Notes under the pieces: model-generated
The model's database searches: none
Told to the model about the DNA's origin: nothing
What the model saw: the letters and a program-made list of their open reading frames with translations, nothing else
NCBI GenBank assembly: GCA_017311315.1
Contig: CM029620.1
Span: 6,445,126-6,509,125, forward strand
Direction: 5' to 3'
Length of the DNA stretch: 64,000 nt
Source: Dendrocalamus latiflorus
Taxonomy: Eukaryota; Streptophyta; Magnoliopsida; Poales; Poaceae
Translations under genes and position numbers: made by a program
Part shown: positions 47,839-57,300 of the stretch, one piece after another
Layout of the letters: every line of letters starts with the position of its first letter
Position numbering within the stretch: the first letter of the stretch is position 1

Positions 47839-49376
47839 TCTGTCTGTCGTGATAGTCTATGGGGAATTAACTCTGAAGATGCAAGCGGTAGCTGGGGACT
47901 AAAACGGGGCAGCTGGCTGGCCGAAGTAGAGGAGGTGGGGGGCGCACGGCCGGCGGTGGGAGCTCCGGCGAGGGAAGGCCAGAGGGGCGGGGTAGGTCGG
48001 CAAAATGGGCTCTTGGGGAGTCGTGGCAGCCGGTGGAGGAGGCAGTGCGGCCCGGGACAGCGCAGATCGGCGGGGGTGGCTACTCGGGTGGCGGCGGTGA
48101 GGTGGGGAACGGGGACGGCGGCGCCGGGAGGAGAAAGGGGAGAATCAAGGCGCGCGCGAGCACCAGGGGGGTGTGGGGATTCTTACCACGCAGTGGTCCG
48201 GGACAGAGGGGCCTTGAGGCGGGCCGGCGGCGTGAGGCCCATGTCAGCGTGGGCGGTCTTGCGGCGCCGGCGAGCTGGGGCAGATGGGAACGCTCGGCGG
48301 CGATTGTGGAGTGTCGACTATGCCTTGAAGATGCTCCAACCGAGAGGAATTGGGTCGGGAAGCAGGGGGCCAAAAATGGGGCGGTGGCGGTGGCTTCCGG
48401 CCGGAGATGAGGAAGAGGAGCTTCCCGGCGAGCTCAGTGGGGTGTTTTCCAATTGGGCCGGAGGGAAGGAGGAAGGTTCTTGGGCGCACACATGGGCGGG
48501 GTCAATTTGGCATGGTTTTGTCGGAGAGGCCGGAGCGGCGTGAGGCGGCGGTGGCTGGCGCTTTGAGCTAGCGCGGGTGAGCTTGGGCTGAGCACGGGAA
48601 AGAGAGATAGGGGGAAAAGGGAGACGGCGGGCAATGCACTCCCGGGGAGGCTTTTTATATCCCGTGGAGCAAGGGGAAGAAATGCCGGGGCGCCACGGCC
48701 GTCGCTGACGGAGGAACAGGGGCGGCATGGTTCCTTACGGCCGGTGATGTGCGCACGCGCAGGGCATGGGCAGGGGAAGTGGCGACGTGCGCGCGTAGGC
48801 TTGATGACGCGGGAGCAGCGACGTGCGATGTGGGGAGCAGATGGCGCCAGGGGGCGGGGCCGAGTGACGCGAGCTGGTAGTAGCGCAGAGGGGGAAGGAT
48901 GGCGCTGTCGAAAGGAGACAAGGGGAGAAGGAAAAAGTAGGAAGGCGCGCGGGTGGGGGAGAGAAGAGAGCGACCAGGAGGAAAAGAATGGGGCCCGCGG
49001 GCAGACCGCAAGGAGGGAGAGGGGAGAGAGGAGAAGGGTTGGGGCCCTACCTGTAATTAAATGAGAGAAGGGAAAATGAGTAGCTTTAGTAGTTTTTGAA
49101 ATTTTGATCCTTGAATTGGGATTTCTATTTTCTAACCTAAGTTTTTGTTTCCTATTTATATTTACTGATTTTTGGTATGACATTCGAAATTTTAGCTTCA
49201 ATTTTCTTTTTAACTATTGAATGAGTGTTTCTATTACTATTATTATCTAGGTTATATGTGTGTGTGTGTATAATTTCACATATTGTTATTTGCTGGCTTA
49301 CTTAATTTTGCATATATATATTTTTATTATTATTTCCTGTATTGTTAAGCTCTTCCTCGTACAATTTGTATATGCA

Positions 49377-49477
49377 CATACATACATACATACATACATA
49401 CATACATACATACATACATACATACATACATACATACATACATACATACATACATACATACATACATACATACATGC
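49377..49477. repeat. (CATA)n microsatellite in LTR F
   Basis: About 25 uninterrupted CATA units, some 325 bases from the LTR end, at the place where LTR E has a (TA)n run. The open frames over it are meaningless. Confidence 0.97.
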
Positions 49478-49806
49478 ATATGTGTTTGTGTTTTATTCAT
49501 TCAATTTTTATTGCTTTTTATGTCATTATTTCCAAAATGAGATTTTTATATTTTAACTCAAGTTTCTCTATCCTTATACTGGATCATCTTTTCATGTTCA
49601 TATTTAAAATTTTATCTTTCTATTATTTGCACATTTCCTTTTAGGGTATTACCAATGTTCGTTTCTTTTTTAGCTTCTTAAATTTTTGGAACCTCACAAA
49701 ATTCCAGAACAATGCCATAAAAATCCAAACTCAAATAAAATATATTGCAAAACCATTCAAGAAATTCATATTTTAAATTTCGGATTTTTCAGGATGTTAC
49801 ACGGGG

Positions 49807-51266
49807 GCTGCATCCGCGCTGGGGGGCGAGTTCCCCCTCGTCCCAGATGGCTTCCCCATTAGACTCCTAATCCCGGCGACACCGCTCGCCATGTTGAACC
49901 TCTCCGAGGGGGAGGGCGGTTGTATCCGGGGGCGCTTCGCCCTCGGAAATGTCAGCGACGCTTCCTCGACTGCGACGGCTGGCACAGGCAATAAGCCCTC
50001 GGCGGCTAATGCAGACGATGAGGCAGCGCCCTCCTGGGGCGTCGGTGCCATGGCATGTTTCCTCAGCGCCGCCGGAGCCCCCTCCCAGGGGCAGTGTGCT
50101 CCTCCTCCCCCGAGCCGCCGTGTTCAGACCCAGCGATGACCATGACCCCAGCCTCGGCGGCAGTAACCGGAGATGCGGCCGGTGGGCTGGAGGCGGTGGC
50201 AGGAGAACGAGCCCTGCGCCGAGAGGGAGACGCCCCTACCTTGCTGTTTCCATCGCGTCGACGAGTTCGGACCAGTGATGGCGCTGCGTGCTCCAGTACA
50301 GGGATGTCCAGAGCTTCGCATACTCGGTTTATTCGCCCAAGCTTCGTCGGGGCAGTCGCGGCTTCACGCAGCTCGTGCTCCTTGGCCGTGTATGGCCCAA
50401 GGAACGTAATTACTGCGTGCTCCGCATCCTCTAACTAGAACCCTACAGGCAGAGCGAGGCATCGTTCCTAAAAAGTTACATGCATACATATATACATATG
50501 CGTACAGAGCCTATGCCGAAGAACTTATAGGGAGCAGAGGGCTTCAAAAGAGAAGACACTGTCGGTTTTACGCCATCCCGCCGGATGGGACCTCACTGAT
50601 GCTTCCACCGGCTGGAAAGCAATCCACTCCATACATAGTGAACTCCTCGGCAAGGTCGCGCATGTTGAACCGGAGGGTGGTACCGACAAGCCTCCATGCC
50701 CGCTGATCGTCGTCGCCTTTGGGCCCCACATTCGGCAAACTATTGAAAGATATCGGTCATCCCCAGCATTGGAGACCACTGGTGCTCGTCACGTGGTGGT
50801 AAAACCACCGTCGCATCCAGCCGGACTCCCACTTCCCCCACGTCACCAACGTGGGGAAGATCTTCGTACAGTGCGACCTCAGTACGAAGTTGACACTGCC
50901 GAAGTTTGACAGCACCCCTCCTTCGACCCTCTTCGGCTGGCAGCACGTGTCATGAAGAAGGGCGAATAGGCTCGCGCTGGGAAGGACCCCCTCTGTTCAC
51001 ACCGCCCAGACATAAACGGCCAGGCGAACTATCGCATTCGGAGTCAGCTACGCCAACTCCAGTTCATAAGTCCGCAGGACCTCGCCGATGAAGAGTGTTG
51101 CTGGTATCCGGAGCCTGGCCTCAAAATACGCGATGAAGACGATCGCCTCCAATTCCTCCGGATGCGGCTCTGTCTCGTCACTAACAGGCAGGCGAACCAC
51201 AACACGGTCCTCCAGCCTCTTCTCTCAAAGGAGAGTACGGATCATCTCCTCCATCACGAGACTCGG
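49807..51266 (-). pseudogene. Element A antisense gene, middle part with gypsy-transposon domain
   Basis: Continues the antisense gene on the minus strand between LTR F and insertion H. It reads LVMEEMIRTLL, KRLEDRVVVRLPVSDETEP, AIVFIAYFEARLRIPATLF, GEVLRTYELELA, LTPNAIVRLAVYVWAV and TEGVLPSASLFALLHD. These are hallmarks of the family listed in Pfam as putative gypsy type transposon, typical of the antisense gene of grass Tat elements. Later parts (DLAEEFTMYGVDCFPAGG and a Pro/Ala/Ser-rich stretch with ESLGPYTAKEHELREAA) match element C. At least three stops are present (after RTLL, after ELELA and after VWAV). Confidence 0.75.
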
Positions 51267-53203
51267 TGTTGGACCGAAATGGCGACAGAGGGGGGGTGAA
51301 TGTCGCTTTATAAAATCAAACCCTCAAAAGAGCACACCTCAAACTCTCTCCGATAGCAACCAGTGCTATGAAGAAGAAGAGGTCAAGCTACCTTCTGGAA
51401 TCAGGGAAAACACAGAGGCCTAAAAAGACAGAGGAAAAAGGTACCTCTCCTTGCCCCCAAAAGAACTTACGTTTAATTTTTTATCTCCAATAGCTACAAG
51501 GAGCTATGAAGATGAAGTGATTTCTCACTGGAAAACCTCTCTGGACATTCAAGAGAAAGAACCACTGAAGGACTTAGTCTAAAACTAGAAAAACAACAGA
51601 GAGAACAAAGAATCAGAAGAGCAAGCAAGGAGGCCGGTCAGACCGAAACCCTGGAACCGGTCAGACTGCCCGACCGGTCAGACCGCTGCTCTCGGGCTGG
51701 TCAGACTGGTGGATCAAGGCCAGTTAGACCGCCAGCCACCGGCCGATCTGACTGCCCCTCCAGCCGGTCTGACCGCTCAGCGGAATCAGCAGTCTGTATT
51801 TTCAGACAGCAGAACTGAAAAACTCGCAACTTGACATTAAGGACAAAATTTATGCAACTCTGTGATTGTCCTCTGGCCAAAAGAGTAATAACCTATTCAA
51901 AACAACCTGGAGGCCTCAAACCACAAGAGAAATCAACAAGAGCCAAGGAATTTCAGATTATGACAAGAATCTGAAACTTTTGCAAAATCTGAACCAAAAC
52001 CCAAATTACTCATCGATCTCTCAATCTTTGCTCAAGATCTTTTGCAGAAATATTAGCAATAGCCTCAGGACTAGAGAGTCCAAATCTTAGGGCTTCCCAT
52101 GAAGAAAAAGCAAAATCTACCATAAACCCTAGAAGGGACAGAGAAAGAACAGAGGAAGGAAAGAAAGGGAAACTTTGATTCAATCGATTTTCTCAAGAGA
52201 AAAATTGATCAAATGATCTTGGGGCCTATTCTCATCTCAGAGCAACCCATTTTGGGCCTTCTCAACAAGAAACCACTCAAAAACAAAAACTTGCAAAATC
52301 TTGCACAAAGAAGAACGAAGAACAGAACCACAGAGGGAAGCCAAGAGCTCAATCAAACTCAAACAAAGCCATCTCATATTGATATTGAGGATGAGAGATA
52401 CATGATTACATAGGAGAAAAAACTCACACCCTCTCTACTTCCCCATACATGCTTGGATTGAGAGCACAAGCTACATGCTTCCCTCAAGAACAACCAAGAA
52501 CTCACGTACATAGGAACACACAAGAGGGACAGAGCTCTGCCACTCTCAACAACTCCTCACCAACTAAAGCCTAAAGCCAAAACAACCCTCTAAAGCCCAT
52601 TTTGACTAAAGCACAAACCCTAAAGTCTAGAAACCCTTGGAATGCATGCAGCCACAAGGAGGCACCTCCTCCTTATATAGCCTTTGGCTAACGGGTCTCC
52701 AACCCGTTACGCCCGCTAAATCCAACGGAACCCGCTCCCGCTTGTACAGCCTTCTGGGAACCACCTCGAGTCTCCGCCGTCTTCGACACATCCCGCGTCT
52801 CTTGTCGTCCAAGCTTCGCAACCACCTCGAGTGTCCGCCGTCTTCGACACATCCCGACCGTCCTGACCTCAGCGCCACCTGCGCCTAGTCCAGTCACCTC
52901 GTGTCTCGCCACGACTCCGCCTCGACGTCCTGCAGCCATCACAAACAAGAAACACCTCAAATAGCACCGTTCGATACATGAAAGCATAATAGCATCAACA
53001 AATCATACTTACGCATGAAGAAGCCCAAACCTGTCGAATCATCAGAGTATGCATCCTAACTACTTTAACCAGGTTTGACCAATCCGACTGAGTCTGTTGC
53101 ACCATGCAACGACATGGTCCGACCACACAAACCAAACTCAACTTTCCTAAACCGATGTCAATTACTCATCACACACATGGGGTCACAACCACATGGTCTC
53201 TCG
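51267..53203 (-). mobile_element. Insertion H, LTR-like, in the antisense gene of element A
   Basis: Begins TGTTGGACCGAAATGG and carries a run of CCGGTCAGACCG-type repeats at 51640-51790. On the minus strand a TATA box (CCAAAGGCTATATAAGG) lies at about 52671-52687. CTCGG at 51262-51266 recurs at 53204-53208; removing H with one copy joins GPS to LVMEEMI in one open frame of the antisense gene, which supports these limits. The right end is not the CA/TG expected of an LTR, so the class stays open; a solo LTR of a Copia-like element is my best guess. Confidence 0.6.
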
Positions 53204-53208
53204 CTCGG

Positions 53209-53382
53209 CCCTAGCACACGGGAGCAGTGGCCTCCCGCCTTCTCCCTGGCCTCCCATCGCTTGTCGGCCTGCGAGGGCTCGCAAACCACTAGAGAGTATT
53301 CCGCCGACGGCGATGATGAACCACGCCGGCTAGACGAGGCATTGACGCTGGGCCAGCGAGCGAGATCTTCATGGCAAGCCAT
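53209..53382 (-). pseudogene. Element A antisense gene, first coding segment
   Basis: From the ATG at 53380-53382 the minus strand reads MACHEDLARWPSVNASSSRR, then a Ser-rich linker, and stays open to the border of insertion H. It is the N-terminus of the antisense gene. Upstream on that strand is a TATA-like CTTTATATAC at 53521-53530, about 140 bases from the ATG. The segment itself is free of stops. Confidence 0.6.
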
Positions 53383-54258
53383 TCTCTCCTCGAAAGTGTA
53401 AGACAAAACGAGTAGGGGCAGAGACAAGATCGCGCCAGCAAGCGCGGAGCAAAGAGAGCAAAATGACGGCAAGAGAGCAAATAAGGAAATGGGAAGAAGG
53501 CTCGCATGCCGGTGGCAAGGGTATATAAAGCCCTCTCACCTCCCCCACGATCAGGAAGGCAACCGGCGGGAGCCCAGCAGTTCGGCTCCCCACGATCAAG
53601 AAGCGCAACCGCTGGCAGCTAGAGGCGCGCAGTCGTAGGCTGCCTGACAGCGCACGACACGCCAATAGCGTCCCGCCACGCGTCTCCCTCTCCCGGGAAG
53701 GAACGCTTGACCGTGGTCGTGCGACCACTGACAGCGCACGACGCGACAATCACATCCTGCCGCGTGTACCTTTCCATCGGGACGGCGCGTACGACCGCAG
53801 TCGCCCGACCCTGACACCTCAGGGGTCGGCGTGATTCTCACCGCCATTAAGACATCGACTCCGGATTGCGAGCTGTCGGACCGTATGCCGACTCCACGTC
53901 TATATAGCGACCTAAGAAAACACCTCCGCGACGTGTTCACTTCAGACCCGTCTCTGCAGGGAGAGCCCGTCCTCGGCTCTGGCATCGCGCATGTGAGACG
54001 GTCCTGCCCCGCGCCTCAGCGTGTCCACAGAATGAACCCGTCTCTGCCTCGACTTTGACTCCACGCCCGAAGGGCTCCGCGGTCAGGGACGGCGTCAGCA
54101 ACCAACTCGACTCTGTATCCTCAGTGCGATGTTGGGCTGCACCGGCAAATGAGACTCCATCCAACAGTACAGAAGGTCATGGGCAGCAGGGACGGAGGGG
54201 GCCAAATGGCTCGGCAACATGGCTTCGGCCCATGAAGCCCTTCACCATGAGAGGCTCC
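53383..54258. other. Element A region between antisense promoter and 3' LTR
   Basis: GC-rich sequence holding the antisense promoter (TATA at 53521-53530) and diverged copies of a block related to GTGGTCGTGCGACC around 53640-53830. A GGACGGAGGGGGCC purine run at 54190-54204 could be a polypurine tract but is about 55 bases from the LTR, farther than usual. No sense gene seen. Confidence 0.4.
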
Positions 54259-54501
54259 TGTTGTAGGGGTGGCCCCCCCTAAGCCCAGTCGGCCTGTTAG
54301 AAGAATGTAAAGCCCAAAATGGGACATGTATAATGACATAAATGCCCTTGAGAGGGATAGTTGGGTGTAAGGACATAATTGTAAAACACTCCCTATGTGA
54401 ATATATATATGCCACCCAGGCCATGGGGGGAGGCCCGAAGCATTGCTCACCTAACTCTCCACTACCGTACCTCTCTCTCTGTTTGGTCTATAACCACAGC
54501 A
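54259..54501 (+). mobile_element. 3' LTR of element A
   Basis: 243 bases, TGTTGTAGGGGTGGCC to CCACAGCA, about 94% alike to the LTR at 13838-14079. Its right flank is not the expected continuation of the T1 gag after AGTAC but an earlier part of the same gag (see 54502-54807). No 5-base duplication matches the left flank, so the right junction of element A was rearranged after insertion. Confidence 0.8.
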
Positions 54502-54807
54502 CCCCCCGCTCAACCTATTCCTCTACCGCCACCAGCTCAAGCTACACATTCTTGTCTATCAGAATTCCTAAGGATGTGTCCCCTAACATTTTCTAGTAGT
54601 ACTGACCCAATGGATGTAGATGACTGGCTTCGAGCCATTGGGAAGATGTTGGATATCATACAGTGCAATGATAGGGAGCGAGTCCTTTTTGCTTCCCATT
54701 AATTGAATAGACTAGCTTCAGAGTGGTGAGATACTTTCACCGCCACTTACGCTAATGCACAAGCCATTACCTAGGATGAGTTTGCGTGTAACTTCTATAA
54801 GGCTCAT
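54502..54807 (+). pseudogene. Second copy of the dead T1 gag fragment
   Basis: Aligns with 13454-13759 at about 96% identity with one single-base length difference. It carries the same three in-frame stops: TAA at 54700-54702, TGA at 54727-54729 and TAG at 54772-54774. It ends at GGCTCAT where the LTR of element C begins. The shared stops mean both copies descend from one already inactive gag. Confidence 0.88.
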
Positions 54808-55052
54808 TGTCGTAGGGGTGGCCCCCACCTAAACCCAGCAGGCCTGGTAGGAGATTATAAGGCCCAGAATAGGCCATGTGTAATGACATAACTGCCCCCA
54901 GAGGGGATAACCAGATGTAAGGGCATATCTGTAAAAGCACTCCTCATGTGTATATATATATGGGTAAGCCATGGGGAGGACCCAGGCCATTACACTTATC
55001 TTCATCACTCTCCACTACCATCTCTCTCTCTGTTTGGTCTGTAGCCACAACA
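54808..55052 (+). mobile_element. 5' LTR of Tat-lineage element C
   Basis: 245 bases, TGTCGTAGGGGTGGCCCCC to CCACAACA. Related to, but clearly different from, the LTRs of element A (about 70-75% by eye). A TATATATATA box lies near 54951-54960. CTCAT at 54803-54807 would be the target duplication; the 3' LTR is beyond the window. Confidence 0.9.
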
Positions 55053-55073
55053 GTTGGCGCCGTCCGTGGGGAC
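55053..55073 (+). promoter_or_regulatory. Primer-binding site of element C
   Basis: GTTGGCGCCGTCCGTGGGG directly after the LTR, the same TGGCGCC type as in element A. Confidence 0.8.
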
Positions 55074-55107
55074 GACGAAGACAAGCCTGAAGACCGAAGG
55101 AAAAAAG

Positions 55108-56589
55108 ATGGCACCAAAGAGAGCTTCACCAGCGGCGGCGAGGGGAAAGAAGACGGATGGGTCGGAGCAGCGCGTGAGCACCAGGGCTTCGGCATCGGCC
55201 GCCGAAGGAGTTGGCGGCGGCGTACGCGCCGTGGTCGTGGGCGTCGACGCCCGCGCGGCAACAACTGACCCCGCCAGCACCGCTACGACGACACCTAACC
55301 CCGTCGCTGGCACTGCAACGACAGCCCCCGCCACCCTTGCCGGTAGCGCAGATCCGGCGGCCGGGGGTAGCCGCAACGAACCATCCGGCGGATCTGGAGA
55401 TCGTGAGGCGATGGTCCCTGCACCAGCCCGTCCACTGGGCATTCCGGCGGCCCCAACGACACCTGCGGTGGAAAGCGCCCTACTAGTAGCCCTCAACGCG
55501 TTCCAGCGGGAACTCGGGGACCTTCGCGGGGCCGTCCGAGATATACAAGAGGCTTGGAGCCAGCAGGTCGCGCCGGTAGTCGCGCCCGAGCCCACGCCAG
55601 AGAAGGTGGACAGCCGCGAAGCCCCCACGTCTAGCCGTGTCCCGCTGAGACGCGTAGATCCAGAATCTCTGCTTTCGGCGGGGCTGCAGCAGGCGGCGTG
55701 GCCCGAAGACTTCAAGTTCCCTCGCATCATCGACCCGTACAAAGGCGACACGGATCCTCGTGAGTTCGTGCGCGTGTACGAAACCGCGATCGAGGCCGCG
55801 GGCGGAGACGACACCGCGAAGGCGAAGGGACTCCCCCTCGCACTGCACGGAGTGGCGCTCTCTTGGTTTTTTACCATAGAGCCGGGCTCCATCTACGCAT
55901 GGGAGCAGCTTCACGACCGGCTTCGTAGCAACTTTCAAGGACATTATGTCGAGCGGATCAATGCGGACCAGCTCTTCGCTGTGAAGCAAGGACCCTCGGA
56001 GACGCTCCGGGGCTACTTCAAGCGCTTCGACAAGATTCGAGGCCAGGTAAACGATGTTAATGAAACCACAGTCGTTAATGCAGCCATATAGGGCCTTCGC
56101 CCGGGCCCGATGGCCGAATACAACGCGCGGAGGCCAATCACGACAGTTGCCAAGCTCTTCGACAAAATGGACGGGTATGCGCGGGCGGAGGAGGATGCGC
56201 GAAGACGCAGCATCACCGCCCCCGGCCTTGCCCGTGAGGAGCACCCCCCGCGCGAGGTCAGGGTGGGTGGTCCCTCCTCGAACCTGGGCCGTAGCCGAAA
56301 GCCTCAAGGAGGCCCTCCCCGAGGCAGGGAGGCCGAGGTATAGGAAGGCTCCTCACGGTGCAGCCCTAAACCTCGGCGCCGCCAGCGCCGGTCGCAGGCG
56401 GCCCACCATGTCCTCGCCACCGAGAGCGCCCGCCAAGGACCCGACCCCGCCTCACGGAGGGGAGACCGGGGATCGGAGGGCGGATTTGACTACGGCAGCC
56501 AACCCCACGCAGAGCAAGAGCTCCTGCACTATGGCAAGTGGTGCGAGGTACACGGCTACGACGATCATTACACAAGGGCATGCATCGCG
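55108..56589 (+). pseudogene. Element C gag, two in-frame stops
   Basis: The ATG at 55108 (MAPKRASPAARGKKTDGS) matches the gag start of element A. An Ala/Thr/Pro-rich N-terminus is followed by the retrotransposon gag core: DFKFPRIIDPYKGDTDPREF, LPLALHGVALSWFF, YAWEQLHDRLRSNFQGHYVE and NADQLFAVKQGPSETLRGYF. A TAG at 56089-56091 interrupts the core just before GLRPGPMAEYNARRPITT, where element A has a sense codon, and another TAG lies at 56341-56343. A short Cys/His knuckle WCEVHGYDDHYTRAC follows near 56540-56584. Otherwise the frame is continuous into the protease, so only two point changes block a full gag-protease read. Confidence 0.85.
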
Positions 56590-57300
56590 GTGATGGAGCT
56601 GCGGAGGGCGACAGTCGGGTCTCGGGCTCCGCCTACTCGTCCCCCCACCGAAGCCCACGTAGGGCACCCAAGGGATAGCCCCATACGGGCCACCGCAACG
56701 GAGGGCGCACAGCATCGCACCGTCAGCGTCATCACCGGAGGCTCCTCTTCAAAAGCCCCCGGGGAGCAGCCGCAACTGTGGATGCCACCCCGCAACATCA
56801 CCTTCGACTTGAACGACGCTAGGGGCGTGGAGTACCCTCACCAAGACCCTCTAGTCATCCAGGCCCACATAGCACGCTGTGAAGTCAGGCGCGTCCTTGT
56901 CGATGGGGGAAGCTCCGCGAACATCTTATTCGCAGAAGCCCTTGACCGCATGGCAATCCCCCGAAGCCGGCTAGAGCAGCCAGGAGCTCCACTTCAAGGC
57001 TTCGGGGGTCAACCGCTGCAGGTCCTGGGGCACGTGTCCCTTCCTGTCACTTTCCGTCAGGAGGGCAACAAAGGTAACATCCGGACTGAGCATGTCACCT
57101 TCGATGTCGTGGATATCCCGCACCCCTACAACGCCATACTGGGGCGACCCGCCATCAACTCTTTCGAGGCAATCCCGCACCACGCCTTTTTGTGTGTAAA
57201 GCTCCCGGGCCCGGAGGGTGTCATCACCATCTTCGGCGACCAGGACTTGGCCAGACGTGCCGAAGGTGGCAGCCGCGTCCGGTGCATGCCCTCTCCGGCG
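56590..57300 (+). CDS. Element C aspartic protease
   Basis: In the same frame as gag. It shows DARGVEYPHQDPLVIQAHI, the active-site block VLVDGGSSANILFAEAL (56896-56943), PLQGFGGQPLQVLGHVSLPV, FDVVDIPHPYNAILGRPAIN and GPEGVITIFGDQDLARRAEG. This is the retropepsin domain that cuts the polyprotein in the virus-like particle. The Tat-type DGGS active site replaces the usual DTGS/DSGA. The frame changes to that of RT somewhere between about 57240 and 57330. Whether this is a mutation or a natural frame change is uncertain; gag and pol are normally one frame in this lineage. Confidence 0.8.

Larger units (their letters stand above)
38999..49801 (-). mobile_element. Solo LTR F, same family as D and E, containing a Helitron
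   Basis: On the minus strand it begins TGTAACATCC at 49801 and ends GGGTACTACACA at 38999. CGGGG at 38994-38998 and at 49802-49806 forms a 5-base target duplication. Without the Helitron (41399-47056) it is about 5.1 kb. Compared with E it lacks the sub-repeat arrays: sequence equivalent to 23275-23943 plus 30342-30655 of E is missing, joined at about 39463. A minus-strand TATA box ATATAAAAAG lies at 48651-48660 before a GC-rich region. The GC-rich open frames at 47935-49200 are composition effects. Confidence 0.87.

Noticed and set aside
47935..49201. Open frames up to 255 codons in LTR F
   Set aside because: GC-rich LTR promoter/leader region; no conserved motifs.
49260..49644. Tyr/Ile/His/Thr repeat protein
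   Set aside because: Translation of the (CATA)n microsatellite.
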